Made by a program: the position numbers and the translations under genes. DNA of 28,484 nucleotides from CAYUNA01 sp047629355 (GTDB lineage: Bacteria > Bacteroidota > Bacteroidia > Chitinophagales > Saprospiraceae): the NCBI GenBank assembly GCA_047629355.1, contig JBLHWU010000061.1, forward strand, positions 1 to 28,484, written 5' to 3'. The notes under the pieces are model-generated. The model did not search any database and was not told the origin of the DNA. It was given only the letters and a program-made list of their open reading frames with translations. Positions 14,831-23,989 of the stretch are shown here, in pieces (position 1 is the first letter of the stretch; each line of letters opens with the position of its first letter).

Positions 14831-17800
14831 ATGTTCATCAAAAGACGCAAATTCATTTTTGAAAATTTCACCTTTGAGCGTTTCATTTTTGCAAAAAACT
14901 TTCTTGCAAAAATTTCAAGTACCTTATTAATACTATTTTTCACCACTTTCACCACTTTCACCACCTTTGGTCAGGGATTAATTTGCTCAGAAGCACAGGA
15001 ATTTTGTCCTTCAGAAGCAGGCGATAATATCAGTTTTTCGGCAGGTGTCAATGCACCAAATGCCGAACCAGGCAATGATTATGGATGTCTCGGCAGTGAA
15101 CCCAATCCAGCATGGTATTACATTCAAGTAGGTCAGCAAGGTTTCATCAATATCGACCTTTTCAATAGTCAAAATGTCGATATTGACTTTGCCTTGTGGG
15201 GTCCATTCGCGAATCTACCTACTGCTTATGCGGAGTGTGGTTCGTTGGGTTCACCAACAGATTGTAGCTACTCGATTTCGGCGTTTGAGACGGTCAATGT
15301 ACCAGTTTCTAACCCCGGAGATATTTATATATTATTAATTACCAACTTTTCCAATCAGCCGACCGAAATAACGGGTGCGGCAACAGGTACAGGTCTAGCA
15401 TTTTGCTGTAGCCCACCGCAAGGTACGGGTTTGACTTGCGCTGATGCCCCTGCGCTAGATTGTTCTTGCTGGTTGGGTGGCGTGACGGGTACGCTTCCGG
15501 CTAATAACGTGACGGATATGCCTGGCGGTTTTTGCGGCAGTTTAGAGAATGAACAATGGATTGCTTTTGACGCTTGCTGGTGTAATGCCACAATTGAGGT
15601 GACTTCAGAAAATTGTACGCTTGGACAAGGTATCGAAGTGCAGTTATTTGATGACTGTGACCCATTTTCGAGTATTTCGGACTGCATCACGGTAGCGGAT
15701 GGTGCGACCGAATTTTTGACTGGAAATGGTTCAAATGTTATAGAGTGTAATGTGGATTCTCGCTATACATTGCTACTTGATGGAATTAGTGGCGATATTT
15801 GTGAATATACCATCGTGGTGACGCCGCAGCCAACGCCGCCACCGATGATTTTGGAAGATACCATTTACGGACCGAATCACGTTTGCTATGGCGATACCGT
15901 GATTTATGATTTTCCGCCGATTTTGAATGGTGGGACTTGTACGGCGACTTTTACAGGTATGAATACGCAAGTCATTGATGTGACGCATACTTCTTTTACC
16001 GTTATTTATGGTGATGAAAATGGAGAGTTGTGTATCCAAGTGAGTAACTGTGAATTTGTAATAGAGTTTTGCATGGTCGTTTTGGTTGAAGATTGCGAAA
16101 ATTGCAATATGCCTGAAATGCCAGGCGAGACCTGCGCAGATGCCCCACTCTTTTGCGAAATTTTTCAAGAAGACTTTTGTTCGCATAATGATAATTTCAC
16201 CCCAAATATTGCAGGGAATTTAGCTACGGAAGTTACTTGTCCGATTGATAATAACCAATGGTTTCAATTTGTTGCGGAAGCGGAAGACGTGAATTTTGAA
16301 TTTACCGCTACGGCTTGCTTGCAGTATTTAGGATTAGAAATTTCGATTTTGGAAACGGCAGATTGTGAAAACTTCACCGTTCATAATAATTGTACGCCCG
16401 TCCCTTACGCCATGTCGGCGATGGTTAGTGCAAGTAATTTGACGATTGGTCAGACGTACTATGTAATGATTGATGGTATTAATGGTGATGAATGTTTGTG
16501 GAGTTTGTCTATCCCCACGGGTGTTGATTTGCTTTGCTGTCCGTCTTTTGGTGGAGAATTGGTCCAGAATGATTTTGACATTTGTGAAAATGAAACGGTA
16601 ACGATTGAGCATACTGGCAATATGTTTTTAGATGATGACGACATTGGATTGTATGTTTTACATGATGGTACTGGAATGCCCTTCGGGAATATCCTTGCGG
16701 AAAATACCACTGGTGTTTTTGGTCTTGAAATAGGAATGAATTTGGGTCAAACGTATTTTATTGACTACGGTGTTGGTGATGAAATTGGCGGCAGTTTGGA
16801 TATTAATGACCAATGTTTTGACTTGGCAATTAATCAAAATACCGTGATTTTTAATTCGACTACTCCTGAATTAACGACGGCTACGATTACTGAAAATTGC
16901 GATGCTTTGGCAGAAACGTATACCGTTACTTTTGAATTATTAAACGGAACATTGCCTTATATGGTAAATGGTATAGAAATTACGGGTAGCGTCTTCACTT
17001 CTGCCCCGATTGCGACGAATACAGGGGCTTCTTTTGAAATTTCAAGTGCCAACGAATGCCTTGCCGCAATTATACAAGAAGTACTTTTTGAATGTCCATG
17101 TGATACGGATGCAGGTTCAATTGAAGTGGTTATCGATGCGGTTTGTGGAAATACGCCGATTCAAATTATTCCGAGTAATGATGAAATTTTGGATGGCGAC
17201 GATGTACTAGTTTTTATTTTAAAAGATCCATCAGACAATATTATTCAACAAAATGCAACGGGCGAATTTTTCTTTCAAGTGGGTATGACATATGGTGCAC
17301 CGTATTTCGTTTGTGCGATTGCTGGGAATGATGATGGTACGGGAAATCCAGTTACTGATTACCCTTGTTTTTCCAGTTCGGATTGCATTAAGGTCACTTA
17401 TTATGGAACGTTAAGTATTACGCTTTCGCAAATTCCAGAAATTACTTGTGATTTTCCAGAATCCACTATTCCAAGTCTCATTGACGGCGGAACGGGTGAT
17501 TATGCTTATGCTTGGTCGGATGCCAATGGCGTATTAAGTGAGTCTGCTGTTTTGAAAACGCTATTGCCAGGCAATTATGATTTATTTGTGGAAGACAACC
17601 AAACTGGCTGTTCTGCGATGATGACTTTTACTGTTGATAAAGCGGAAGAGATTTCAGGTTTTGATTTCACACCGACGCAGCCGATTTGTTTTGGTGAAAA
17701 CAATGGTTTCTTAAGCGTCGATACCGTTTTTGGCGGCGTTGCACCTTTTAAATATACCTTAAATGGCAATGTTTTGACCTCCTCCGTTGATTTTGCTTTC

Positions 17801-18415
17801 TTGCCAACCGGTATGTATGACATTATGGTGAAAGACATGAATGGCTGTGAATTGGTTATCGAATATTTCCTTCCAGAACCTGTCGAACCATTTATTGACC
17901 TCGGTGGCGACATTACCATTTCATTAGGCTGTGACGTAGTAATTAATCCGATGACGAATATCGATACCACAGAAATTGAGTTTACCGTCGGCAATAATTT
18001 ATCCCAATTTGCCTTTGATTTGACGATTCGACCGTTGAATGAAACGACCGTTTTTGCATATATTGAAAACGAAAATAGCTGTATGGCTGAAGATAAAATT
18101 AACATAACAGTATTGAAACCCAACGGCATTTTTGCACCAAATGTCTTCTCGCCAAATAATGATGGTAGCAATGATTTCTTCTACATTCAAGGCGATAAAA
18201 GTGTTCAGATTATCGAGTCCTTTCAAGTTTTTGACCGTTGGGGAGGACAGATATTTGAAGCAAGTGATTTTCTACCCAATGATACTGCATCTGGTTGGGA
18301 TGGGACGCATAAAGGGAAAATATTAGATACTGGCGTTTATCTTTTCTTTGCGAAGATTGTGTTTGTGGATGGACGGGAAGAGGTGATTAAAGGGGACGTG
18401 GCGTTGGTACGGTAA
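14831..18415 (+). CDS. Large T9SS type-B secreted surface protein
   Basis: From ATG 14831 the protein is 1194 residues; an ORF start at 14756 would add 25 residues that look non-coding. A basic n-region and the hydrophobic stretch LAKISSTLLILFF form a long signal peptide. The ectodomain begins with Cys-rich PPC/jelly-roll-like modules (CSEAQEFCPSEAGD; two copies starting CADAP), followed by SprB-like repeats with GG(V/T)..Y.(Y/W) patterns. It ends in the CHU_C type-B sorting domain (FAPNVFSPNNDGSNDFFYIQ ... KGDVALVR), which directs export through the T9SS and anchoring on the outer surface. It likely acts in adhesion or gliding-related surface structure; the ligand is unknown. It is convergent with another type-B protein at 18741, and the gene is preceded by a two-hairpin leader. 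Confidence 0.88.
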   Translation: MFIKRRKFIFENFTFERFIFAKNFLAKISSTLLILFFTTFTTFTTFGQGLICSEAQEFCPSEAGDNISFSAGVNAPNAEPGNDYGCLGSEPNPAWYYIQVGQQGFINIDLFNSQNVDIDFALWGPFANLPTAYAECGSLGSPTDCSYSISAFETVNVPVSNPGDIYILLITNFSNQPTEITGAATGTGLAFCCSPPQGTGLTCADAPALDCSCWLGGVTGTLPANNVTDMPGGFCGSLENEQWIAFDACWCNATIEVTSENCTLGQGIEVQLFDDCDPFSSISDCITVADGATEFLTGNGSNVIECNVDSRYTLLLDGISGDICEYTIVVTPQPTPPPMILEDTIYGPNHVCYGDTVIYDFPPILNGGTCTATFTGMNTQVIDVTHTSFTVIYGDENGELCIQVSNCEFVIEFCMVVLVEDCENCNMPEMPGETCADAPLFCEIFQEDFCSHNDNFTPNIAGNLATEVTCPIDNNQWFQFVAEAEDVNFEFTATACLQYLGLEISILETADCENFTVHNNCTPVPYAMSAMVSASNLTIGQTYYVMIDGINGDECLWSLSIPTGVDLLCCPSFGGELVQNDFDICENETVTIEHTGNMFLDDDDIGLYVLHDGTGMPFGNILAENTTGVFGLEIGMNLGQTYFIDYGVGDEIGGSLDINDQCFDLAINQNTVIFNSTTPELTTATITENCDALAETYTVTFELLNGTLPYMVNGIEITGSVFTSAPIATNTGASFEISSANECLAAIIQEVLFECPCDTDAGSIEVVIDAVCGNTPIQIIPSNDEILDGDDVLVFILKDPSDNIIQQNATGEFFFQVGMTYGAPYFVCAIAGNDDGTGNPVTDYPCFSSSDCIKVTYYGTLSITLSQIPEITCDFPESTIPSLIDGGTGDYAYAWSDANGVLSESAVLKTLLPGNYDLFVEDNQTGCSAMMTFTVDKAEEISGFDFTPTQPICFGENNGFLSVDTVFGGVAPFKYTLNGNVLTSSVDFAFLPTGMYDIMVKDMNGCELVIEYFLPEPVEPFIDLGGDITISLGCDVVINPMTNIDTTEIEFTVGNNLSQFAFDLTIRPLNETTVFAYIENENSCMAEDKINITVLKPNGIFAPNVFSPNNDGSNDFFYIQGDKSVQIIESFQVFDRWGGQIFEASDFLPNDTASGWDGTHKGKILDTGVYLFFAKIVFVDGREEVIKGDVALVR

Positions 18416-18576
18416 AGTTTTTTTGTAAATTAGTGATACGTCTTTTGGGCAATGTTTTCAAATGTATGATAAAGCAATAGAGGTTTGTATGGAGCATTTA
18501 GTTTGGTACAATGTTTCAAAAAAATAAATTTATGAGGGCGAGACATTTAAAATCTTATTACTTCTATAAAAGAACT

Positions 18577-18653
18577 GCGCGCTACCTGCGGCAGCGCGGG
18601 TGAGATTTTTGAGGATGGAAAACGATTTTTACAAAATCATTTTCCATCCTCAA
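18577..18653 (-). repeat. Bipartite palindromic repeat, copy B
   Basis: Reverse orientation relative to copies A and C. A GC-rich palindrome (GCGCGCTACC ... GGCAGCGCGGG) is followed by an AT-rich hairpin (GAGGATGGAAAACGATTTT / AAAATCATTTTCCATCCTC). It lies in the 325-bp gap between two convergent adhesin genes, next to their terminator. No TIR like that of MITE 1 surrounds it. Confidence 0.75.
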
Positions 18654-18668
18654 ACTCCTTTCCGATTT

Positions 18669-18720
18669 AGAACAAAAAAAGGGTCAATTTCGAAAATGAA
18701 ATTGACCCTTTTTTTGTTCT
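18669..18720. terminator. Strong bidirectional terminator between two surface-protein genes
   Basis: A perfect 23-bp stem (AGAACAAAAAAAGGGTCAAT... on the left) closes a six-base loop, with A-runs and T-runs inside the stem, so it can end transcription from both convergent genes. It is 20 bp after the minus-strand stop. Confidence 0.93.
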
Positions 18721-18740
18721 GTTTTTAAACTTAAAACTTC

Positions 18741-21700
18741 CTACCTCAACAACGTAACATCCCCTCGATACAACAACGTCTCGCCATCCAAAAACGTCAC
18801 CTCAATAAGGTAAACATACACATCAGGATTCAGCCGTTCTCCATTGTATAGACCATCCCAACCAACAGTTCCATCCGGAGTCGGTGCGATGTCTTTCATA
18901 TCATAAATAGGCGAACCCCAACGATTGAATACGCGGAAATAATTGATACTTTCTACACCCAAACCGGTGTAAATACGAAAAATATCATTTCGACCATCAT
19001 CATTCGGAGAGAAGATATTTGGAATAAAAACGTTGCGATTTGCATCCACGTCAATGAAAATTTCATCTGATGCTTGGCAACCATTTTCATCAATAATCGC
19101 CAAGGAATAAGTCATGGATTCGAAAATATTCACCACGGGATTCGGACAATTGACAATCATGAAAGTATCATTGGGACACAACAAACCAGTTGTTGGCGAC
19201 CAAATAAAAGAGTCAATTTGAGTCGTTGCCGAAATCGCAGGATTCATTTGAAATAAAGTATCTCCTAATTCAATCTCAACCATCGCTGGTAAGTCTATCG
19301 AAATCGGTGCTGGTTCAGTAATCGTAATAATTGTATCCACAAAACAACCATCCATTACGCCTTTATCATAAACAGTAATCGTGTGTTCGCCAGCAAAAAT
19401 CGGGTACAAGGTTCCCAATAGGCTTTCACCAAAATTATCGACCTCAAAAGCGAAAATAGTATTTGAACCACCAAAGGCAGAATCTACGGTAATGAACGTT
19501 GATTCGTTAAAACAGTTAATGGCTGGAATGTCTGCGATGTTAAAACCAATTGGTCCTGGTTCTGTAATCATAAAGCTAATTTCTGCTTGACAGCCTTTAT
19601 CATCCGTTCCTGTTACAGAATACGTGCCTGCTATAAGGTTTTGTGCAATACTTGAACTTGCAGGCGCGATGCCATTCGACCAAGTATAAGTCGGTGTCCC
19701 CATCAAGACTGTACCGCCTTGATATGTTACGGTATAACTACCATTGTCAAAACCATTACAACTCACGTCTTGTAAATCAGCTTGTAACAAAATAAATGGG
19801 TCGGGTTCTTCAATTTCCGTTGAAACGGTAAAAGAACAGCCATTCGAATCTTCAATCACTGCGATATAAATACCGGGTGCTAAATTTGAAATCGTCGGTC
19901 CCGTTTCATTGGTACTCCAAGTATAAGAATACGATGGTGTACCGCCCGCAGCTTGCAAAGTAATGCTACCATCGGTCTCCCCCGTACAGCTCACATTCTC
20001 TTTAGTAATCGACCCAATTCGCAAAGAGTCTGGTGAAGGAATAAAAACAGCATCAATTACAAAACACGTTCCATCAGAAACCGTAATAAACTGCTCACCG
20101 CGACACAACTGGCTCGCTGTACTCATCATCACACTATTATCTGCTTCTCCTGACGACCATGTAAAATTAAAAATACCAGTGCTGCCATCCGAATACATCG
20201 CCGTCGCTGTCGCACCTCCATCACAAAATCCACCTGAATTAAAACAACTCACTGAATCTAGCGCGCTAAAATCTACCATAATCGTTGGTGGGTCTGCTAA
20301 AGTTACATCAAAAGTCAAAGGGGCACATAAATTAGCATCTAAAACAGTAATTGTATAAGTTCCAGCTGCTACATCCGCTGCCGTTGCATTTCCAACACCG
20401 TCGAAAATATCTAATTCAACTGGCCAATCAAAGAAATAAGGCGCAGTTCCACCACTGATAAATAAGGAAATTTGACCACCGCCATCGCCTGGACAAACTG
20501 GCGGCACCGTTACTACGCTATCCAAAGTCAAGACTTCTGGTGCAGTCACCAAAGCAGTATCTATCGTAATACATCCATCATTTGCCGTAATCGTCACAAA
20601 ATATTCACCCACTGAAAGACCAGTGACCGTGGCATCTATACCGACATTTGGCATCCATGCGTAGCTAATTATATTTCCAGGATTATCGACAACTACCGTC
20701 AACGAACCATCGTCACCTCCTGGACAATTTAACGTAGTATCGTCAAACATCGTCACCAATGGTGAAACTGGCTGCGTAATCGTGACTTGCACGGTATCTG
20801 TACATAAGTTAAAGTCTGTAACCGTCACCGTATACATGCCCGAAGAAAGATTATTGACTAAAGAATCATTGGCAATGCCAGAACCCCAATTGTAATCATA
20901 TGGATAAGTACCACCTGTTACACCAAGGGTCGCTGTTCCGTCATTACCCACATTACAGGTTTCTGAAGTGAATGCTAAAAGAGTTGCATCCAATATCTCT
21001 GGTTCAGTGATTTCAAAAGTCGTATCAATTTGACATCCTGCCGCGTCCGTCATCATTAAATTATAAATACCAAAACCACTCAAGCCAACTTCCAAACCAG
21101 TCAATTGCGTTTCCGTTGACGTATTCATTGGCGCAGGAGGTGCGGGATTCCCAAGCCATTGAAAGTTGTACGGTTCATCCGCAGCAGCACCAGAAGTCAT
21201 TCCAACCGCAAAGATGCTTCCCGTATTTGTTCCATTACAAAGAACATCTTGTACGATGGCATTAACTGACAAGGTCTTAATTGCATCCACCGTAATTATA
21301 TCATTAAACGTACATCCATTATTATCTGTAATCATTAACGGATAGTCAGTTGGTTCTAAACCACTAACATTCGATACATTGTTCATAAAAGTCAACCCAC
21401 TGCCAATCGTCGGCCAGTTAATCGTATAATTGTTGTTTATATCAGGCGTTGCCCCTGCAATAGTAATGGAAATCGCTCCATCATCAATCCCTGAACAAGA
21501 AGCGGACGTAATATTTATATCTACATCAAATGGTGGAGGTTGAAATAGCGTCGTACTATTCGCCTCGGTACATCCATTTGGCTGTGTTACTGTTACCGAA
21601 TAAATGCCAACTGGAATTGGTCCTGAAGATATATCCATACTACCATTTGACCACATAAAAGTATAACCCGTAAAATTCGTAACAATCGTTGTATCTGACA

Positions 21701-23393
21701 AATCGACCAGCTGTACTACAATTTCTCCATTATCTCCATTACAAAGCGGTGTACTATCGTCAAATAAAATATCAATTCCCGCTGGTGCTTCCACACATAC
21801 CGTATCCACAACTGCACTTGTCCCATCCGTTACCGTTACAGAATAACAGCCAGGTGCTTGATTCATTGGCGTCGTAAAAGTATTGGCATTGACATTAACT
21901 GGTCCTTGGGTTGGGCCACCACCGACAGCTTGCCATTGCAATTGATAAGGAGCTGTTCCGCCATTGATGTCAACGGTAAAATCACCATCCGATTGGCCTG
22001 GGCAACTCGCTGGTGTTTGCATAAAAACTAAACCAATCGTTGCGCCGTCGATACAAATTTGACCATTGATGCCCTCAAAACCAATTTGCGTTGGATTTGG
22101 TGTATCATCAATTCCGACCTCAATTGGATTTGGATTAGGGAAAGGATCATTCGTAAATTCGATGGCAGAACAGTTGCCTGGCGTACCAATCGCATCAAAA
22201 CACAACTCGTATAAGAGTACACCATCCGCTAAATTTTCACCAGAGAAACTATTCCATGCGAAAATAATTGACCCAGGATTCGGCCCCGGTTGATTAAGGG
22301 TAGAACCATTCAATCCGCCAAGGTTTGGATTAAAATTCGTTGCCCCCGTATAGCTAAAAACTGTTTCGTCAAAATTAAACGACCAACCCAAGGCAATAAT
22401 ATTTTCAAAACCGCCATTGACGGTTACTTGCACACAAACATTACTACCCGGTGCAACCGTCAACGCACTGATTTCCATTTCTAAAATCTGACAAGCACTG
22501 AAATCCATCAAAATAACTTCTGGACAAGACTTTTCATCTAAAATGATGACACTATAAACACCTGGTTGTGGTACAGTGAAATTCACCATATCGCCATGCG
22601 TCACACCGCCCGGTGCCATCAAAGTTCCTGTCACCATTGGGTCGGTCACCAATTCAATGGTAATATCATAATCCGAACCATCGAATTCTGGCAAACCACC
22701 TGCAATATCAAAACTACCAACACAGCCGCCTGTGCTGGACATTGTGCTCATATTAGAGGCGACAACTTCATTCAAATAAACGACTGCGAATGCTTGGTCA
22801 GTATTGACATTGACACAAGGACCAGCATTACCACCCATACCGTCATCTTCATATTCTTTATCTCCAAAATCATCAATCGTGATTGGCGCAAACCAAACTA
22901 AAATAGGATCACCACCATTAAAAAAGGTCTGCGTTGTTCCGTTATTTGAAAAGGTTATATCGCCACTTGGTGCACCACCCGCAGTAACAAAAATTCCATT
23001 GACAGGGACTGGAGTATCAATAATGCAATTATCCATCAACACCGTATTTAAATCTAGCCCCATGATAGTCGGTGGACAATCATAAAAACCATACGTTACT
23101 CCTGGCGTTGTCCCCATATCTGGATCACCCGTCAAGTCTGCGTCACCATTTCCTATAATATCAATTTGGTCATTGAAACAAAAATAAATTGTGTCCAAAT
23201 CAATATCATTGCTCGCCCCAGAGAAGTTGGCAAAGGAAACTGTTCCTGCAAACTGATCAGCGCAAGCTATTTCTGGCAAGTCGCCATTGTGGGAACCCGT
23301 TGATTGTTGTATTTGAATACTTTGAGGAGTCTGTGCGTTTCCCAAAATGCTTGTCAAAAGCAGCAACGCTAATGGGATTATCCGTGAAACCAT
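18741..23393 (-). CDS. Giant T9SS type-B protein with cohesin-like domain and SprB repeats
   Basis: 1550 residues. Signal peptide MVSRIIPLALLLLTSILGNAQ, then a roughly 280-residue N-terminal region. A cohesin-like domain follows (about 306-450: VAPGSNVCVQVTVNGGFENIIALGWSFNFDE... in parts). About eleven SprB-like repeats come next (about 457-1400), each with a C(N/P/S)G.(N/D)DG...GGT.PY.(Y/F).W pattern. The C-terminal CHU_C sorting domain (about 1455-1550) has VFIPNIFSPNDDGRNDIFRIY and ends RGDVTLLR. The protein should be exported by the T9SS to the cell surface; SprB-like proteins are known as gliding adhesins, while cohesins bind dockerins or act as carbohydrate-adhesion modules. No dockerin was seen in the window. 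Its promoter is about 180 bp upstream and overlaps an inverted repeat. The frame is intact, unlike the adhesin at 204. Confidence 0.92.
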   Translation of the reverse strand: MVSRIIPLALLLLTSILGNAQTPQSIQIQQSTGSHNGDLPEIACADQFAGTVSFANFSGASNDIDLDTIYFCFNDQIDIIGNGDADLTGDPDMGTTPGVTYGFYDCPPTIMGLDLNTVLMDNCIIDTPVPVNGIFVTAGGAPSGDITFSNNGTTQTFFNGGDPILVWFAPITIDDFGDKEYEDDGMGGNAGPCVNVNTDQAFAVVYLNEVVASNMSTMSSTGGCVGSFDIAGGLPEFDGSDYDITIELVTDPMVTGTLMAPGGVTHGDMVNFTVPQPGVYSVIILDEKSCPEVILMDFSACQILEMEISALTVAPGSNVCVQVTVNGGFENIIALGWSFNFDETVFSYTGATNFNPNLGGLNGSTLNQPGPNPGSIIFAWNSFSGENLADGVLLYELCFDAIGTPGNCSAIEFTNDPFPNPNPIEVGIDDTPNPTQIGFEGINGQICIDGATIGLVFMQTPASCPGQSDGDFTVDINGGTAPYQLQWQAVGGGPTQGPVNVNANTFTTPMNQAPGCYSVTVTDGTSAVVDTVCVEAPAGIDILFDDSTPLCNGDNGEIVVQLVDLSDTTIVTNFTGYTFMWSNGSMDISSGPIPVGIYSVTVTQPNGCTEANSTTLFQPPPFDVDINITSASCSGIDDGAISITIAGATPDINNNYTINWPTIGSGLTFMNNVSNVSGLEPTDYPLMITDNNGCTFNDIITVDAIKTLSVNAIVQDVLCNGTNTGSIFAVGMTSGAAADEPYNFQWLGNPAPPAPMNTSTETQLTGLEVGLSGFGIYNLMMTDAAGCQIDTTFEITEPEILDATLLAFTSETCNVGNDGTATLGVTGGTYPYDYNWGSGIANDSLVNNLSSGMYTVTVTDFNLCTDTVQVTITQPVSPLVTMFDDTTLNCPGGDDGSLTVVVDNPGNIISYAWMPNVGIDATVTGLSVGEYFVTITANDGCITIDTALVTAPEVLTLDSVVTVPPVCPGDGGGQISLFISGGTAPYFFDWPVELDIFDGVGNATAADVAAGTYTITVLDANLCAPLTFDVTLADPPTIMVDFSALDSVSCFNSGGFCDGGATATAMYSDGSTGIFNFTWSSGEADNSVMMSTASQLCRGEQFITVSDGTCFVIDAVFIPSPDSLRIGSITKENVSCTGETDGSITLQAAGGTPSYSYTWSTNETGPTISNLAPGIYIAVIEDSNGCSFTVSTEIEEPDPFILLQADLQDVSCNGFDNGSYTVTYQGGTVLMGTPTYTWSNGIAPASSSIAQNLIAGTYSVTGTDDKGCQAEISFMITEPGPIGFNIADIPAINCFNESTFITVDSAFGGSNTIFAFEVDNFGESLLGTLYPIFAGEHTITVYDKGVMDGCFVDTIITITEPAPISIDLPAMVEIELGDTLFQMNPAISATTQIDSFIWSPTTGLLCPNDTFMIVNCPNPVVNIFESMTYSLAIIDENGCQASDEIFIDVDANRNVFIPNIFSPNDDGRNDIFRIYTGLGVESINYFRVFNRWGSPIYDMKDIAPTPDGTVGWDGLYNGERLNPDVYVYLIEVTFLDGETLLYRGDVTLLR

Positions 23394-23566
23394 TTTATAT
23401 GTTTTAATGAGTGAGCACCTGTTTAATTGTTTTCAATGAAAAACAAAATTTTAAACACGCTCTGATGTTTGACTTGTTTTAATGAATTTAACAAAATATA
23501 AGTGAAAATTTACACCTATTTTATCCTTCAAATAAAATAATATTTTCCCGCAAAAAATTGGGTGCG

Positions 23567-23606
23567 CAAAAATACGCTTTTATTCTCGATGAGTAAACGA
23601 GAATAA
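23567..23606 (-). promoter_or_regulatory. Promoter and candidate operator of the giant surface protein
   Basis: Minus strand: TATTTTTG (23567-23574) fits the TAnnTTTG -7 box, with TTTA (23594-23597) 19 bp upstream as a near-match to the -33 TTTG. A 9-bp inverted repeat, TTATTCTCG-N9-CGAGAATAA (23580-23606), spans the -33 region. A protein bound there would control this promoter. The leader to the start codon is about 175 nt. The rest of 23394-23910 shows no gene. Confidence 0.55.
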
Positions 23607-23910
23607 TCGCAAATTCTTATACAAGAATTAGGAAATTTTGATTAACGAAAAACGCCCGACAGAGTTGGAAGGAAGAAGATTGAATTACTAAATTGCTTTA
23701 TTGTTAAATTATTACATGCAATACACTGATAGTCAATACCTTAATAACATAACGATTTGTAAATCAAATATTAAACAGTTTCACCTTATCTCTTATATAG
23801 TCGGAGTTCTAAAAATGCGGGTTTTAAGCAAGACAAAAATAAGATTTTCAACTTACTCAAAACGAATTAAATGAATAAATGTCAATAATTGTACCGTTGT
23901 TGAAATAATT

Positions 23911-23972
23911 CGATTGACTCGATTATTTCGATTAACTCAATTAACGCACCAATCGAAATAATCAAATCAAAT
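23911..23972. repeat. GATT/AATC-rich hairpin repeat, copy 2
   Basis: Arms GATTATTTCGATT (23921-23933) and AATCGAAATAATC (23951-23963), extended by imperfect pairing. Its loop core AACGCACCAATCGAAA closely matches the copy after the GH73 gene (AACGCATCAATCGAAA). It lies just downstream of hutI. Short tandem AATCAACCC units follow at 23970-23990. Confidence 0.55.
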
Positions 23973-23989
23973 CAACCCAATCAACCCAA

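Noticed and set aside
15773..16186. Minus-strand ORFs inside the large surface-protein gene
   Set aside because: Shadows produced by codon bias of a long gene; no signal or domain.
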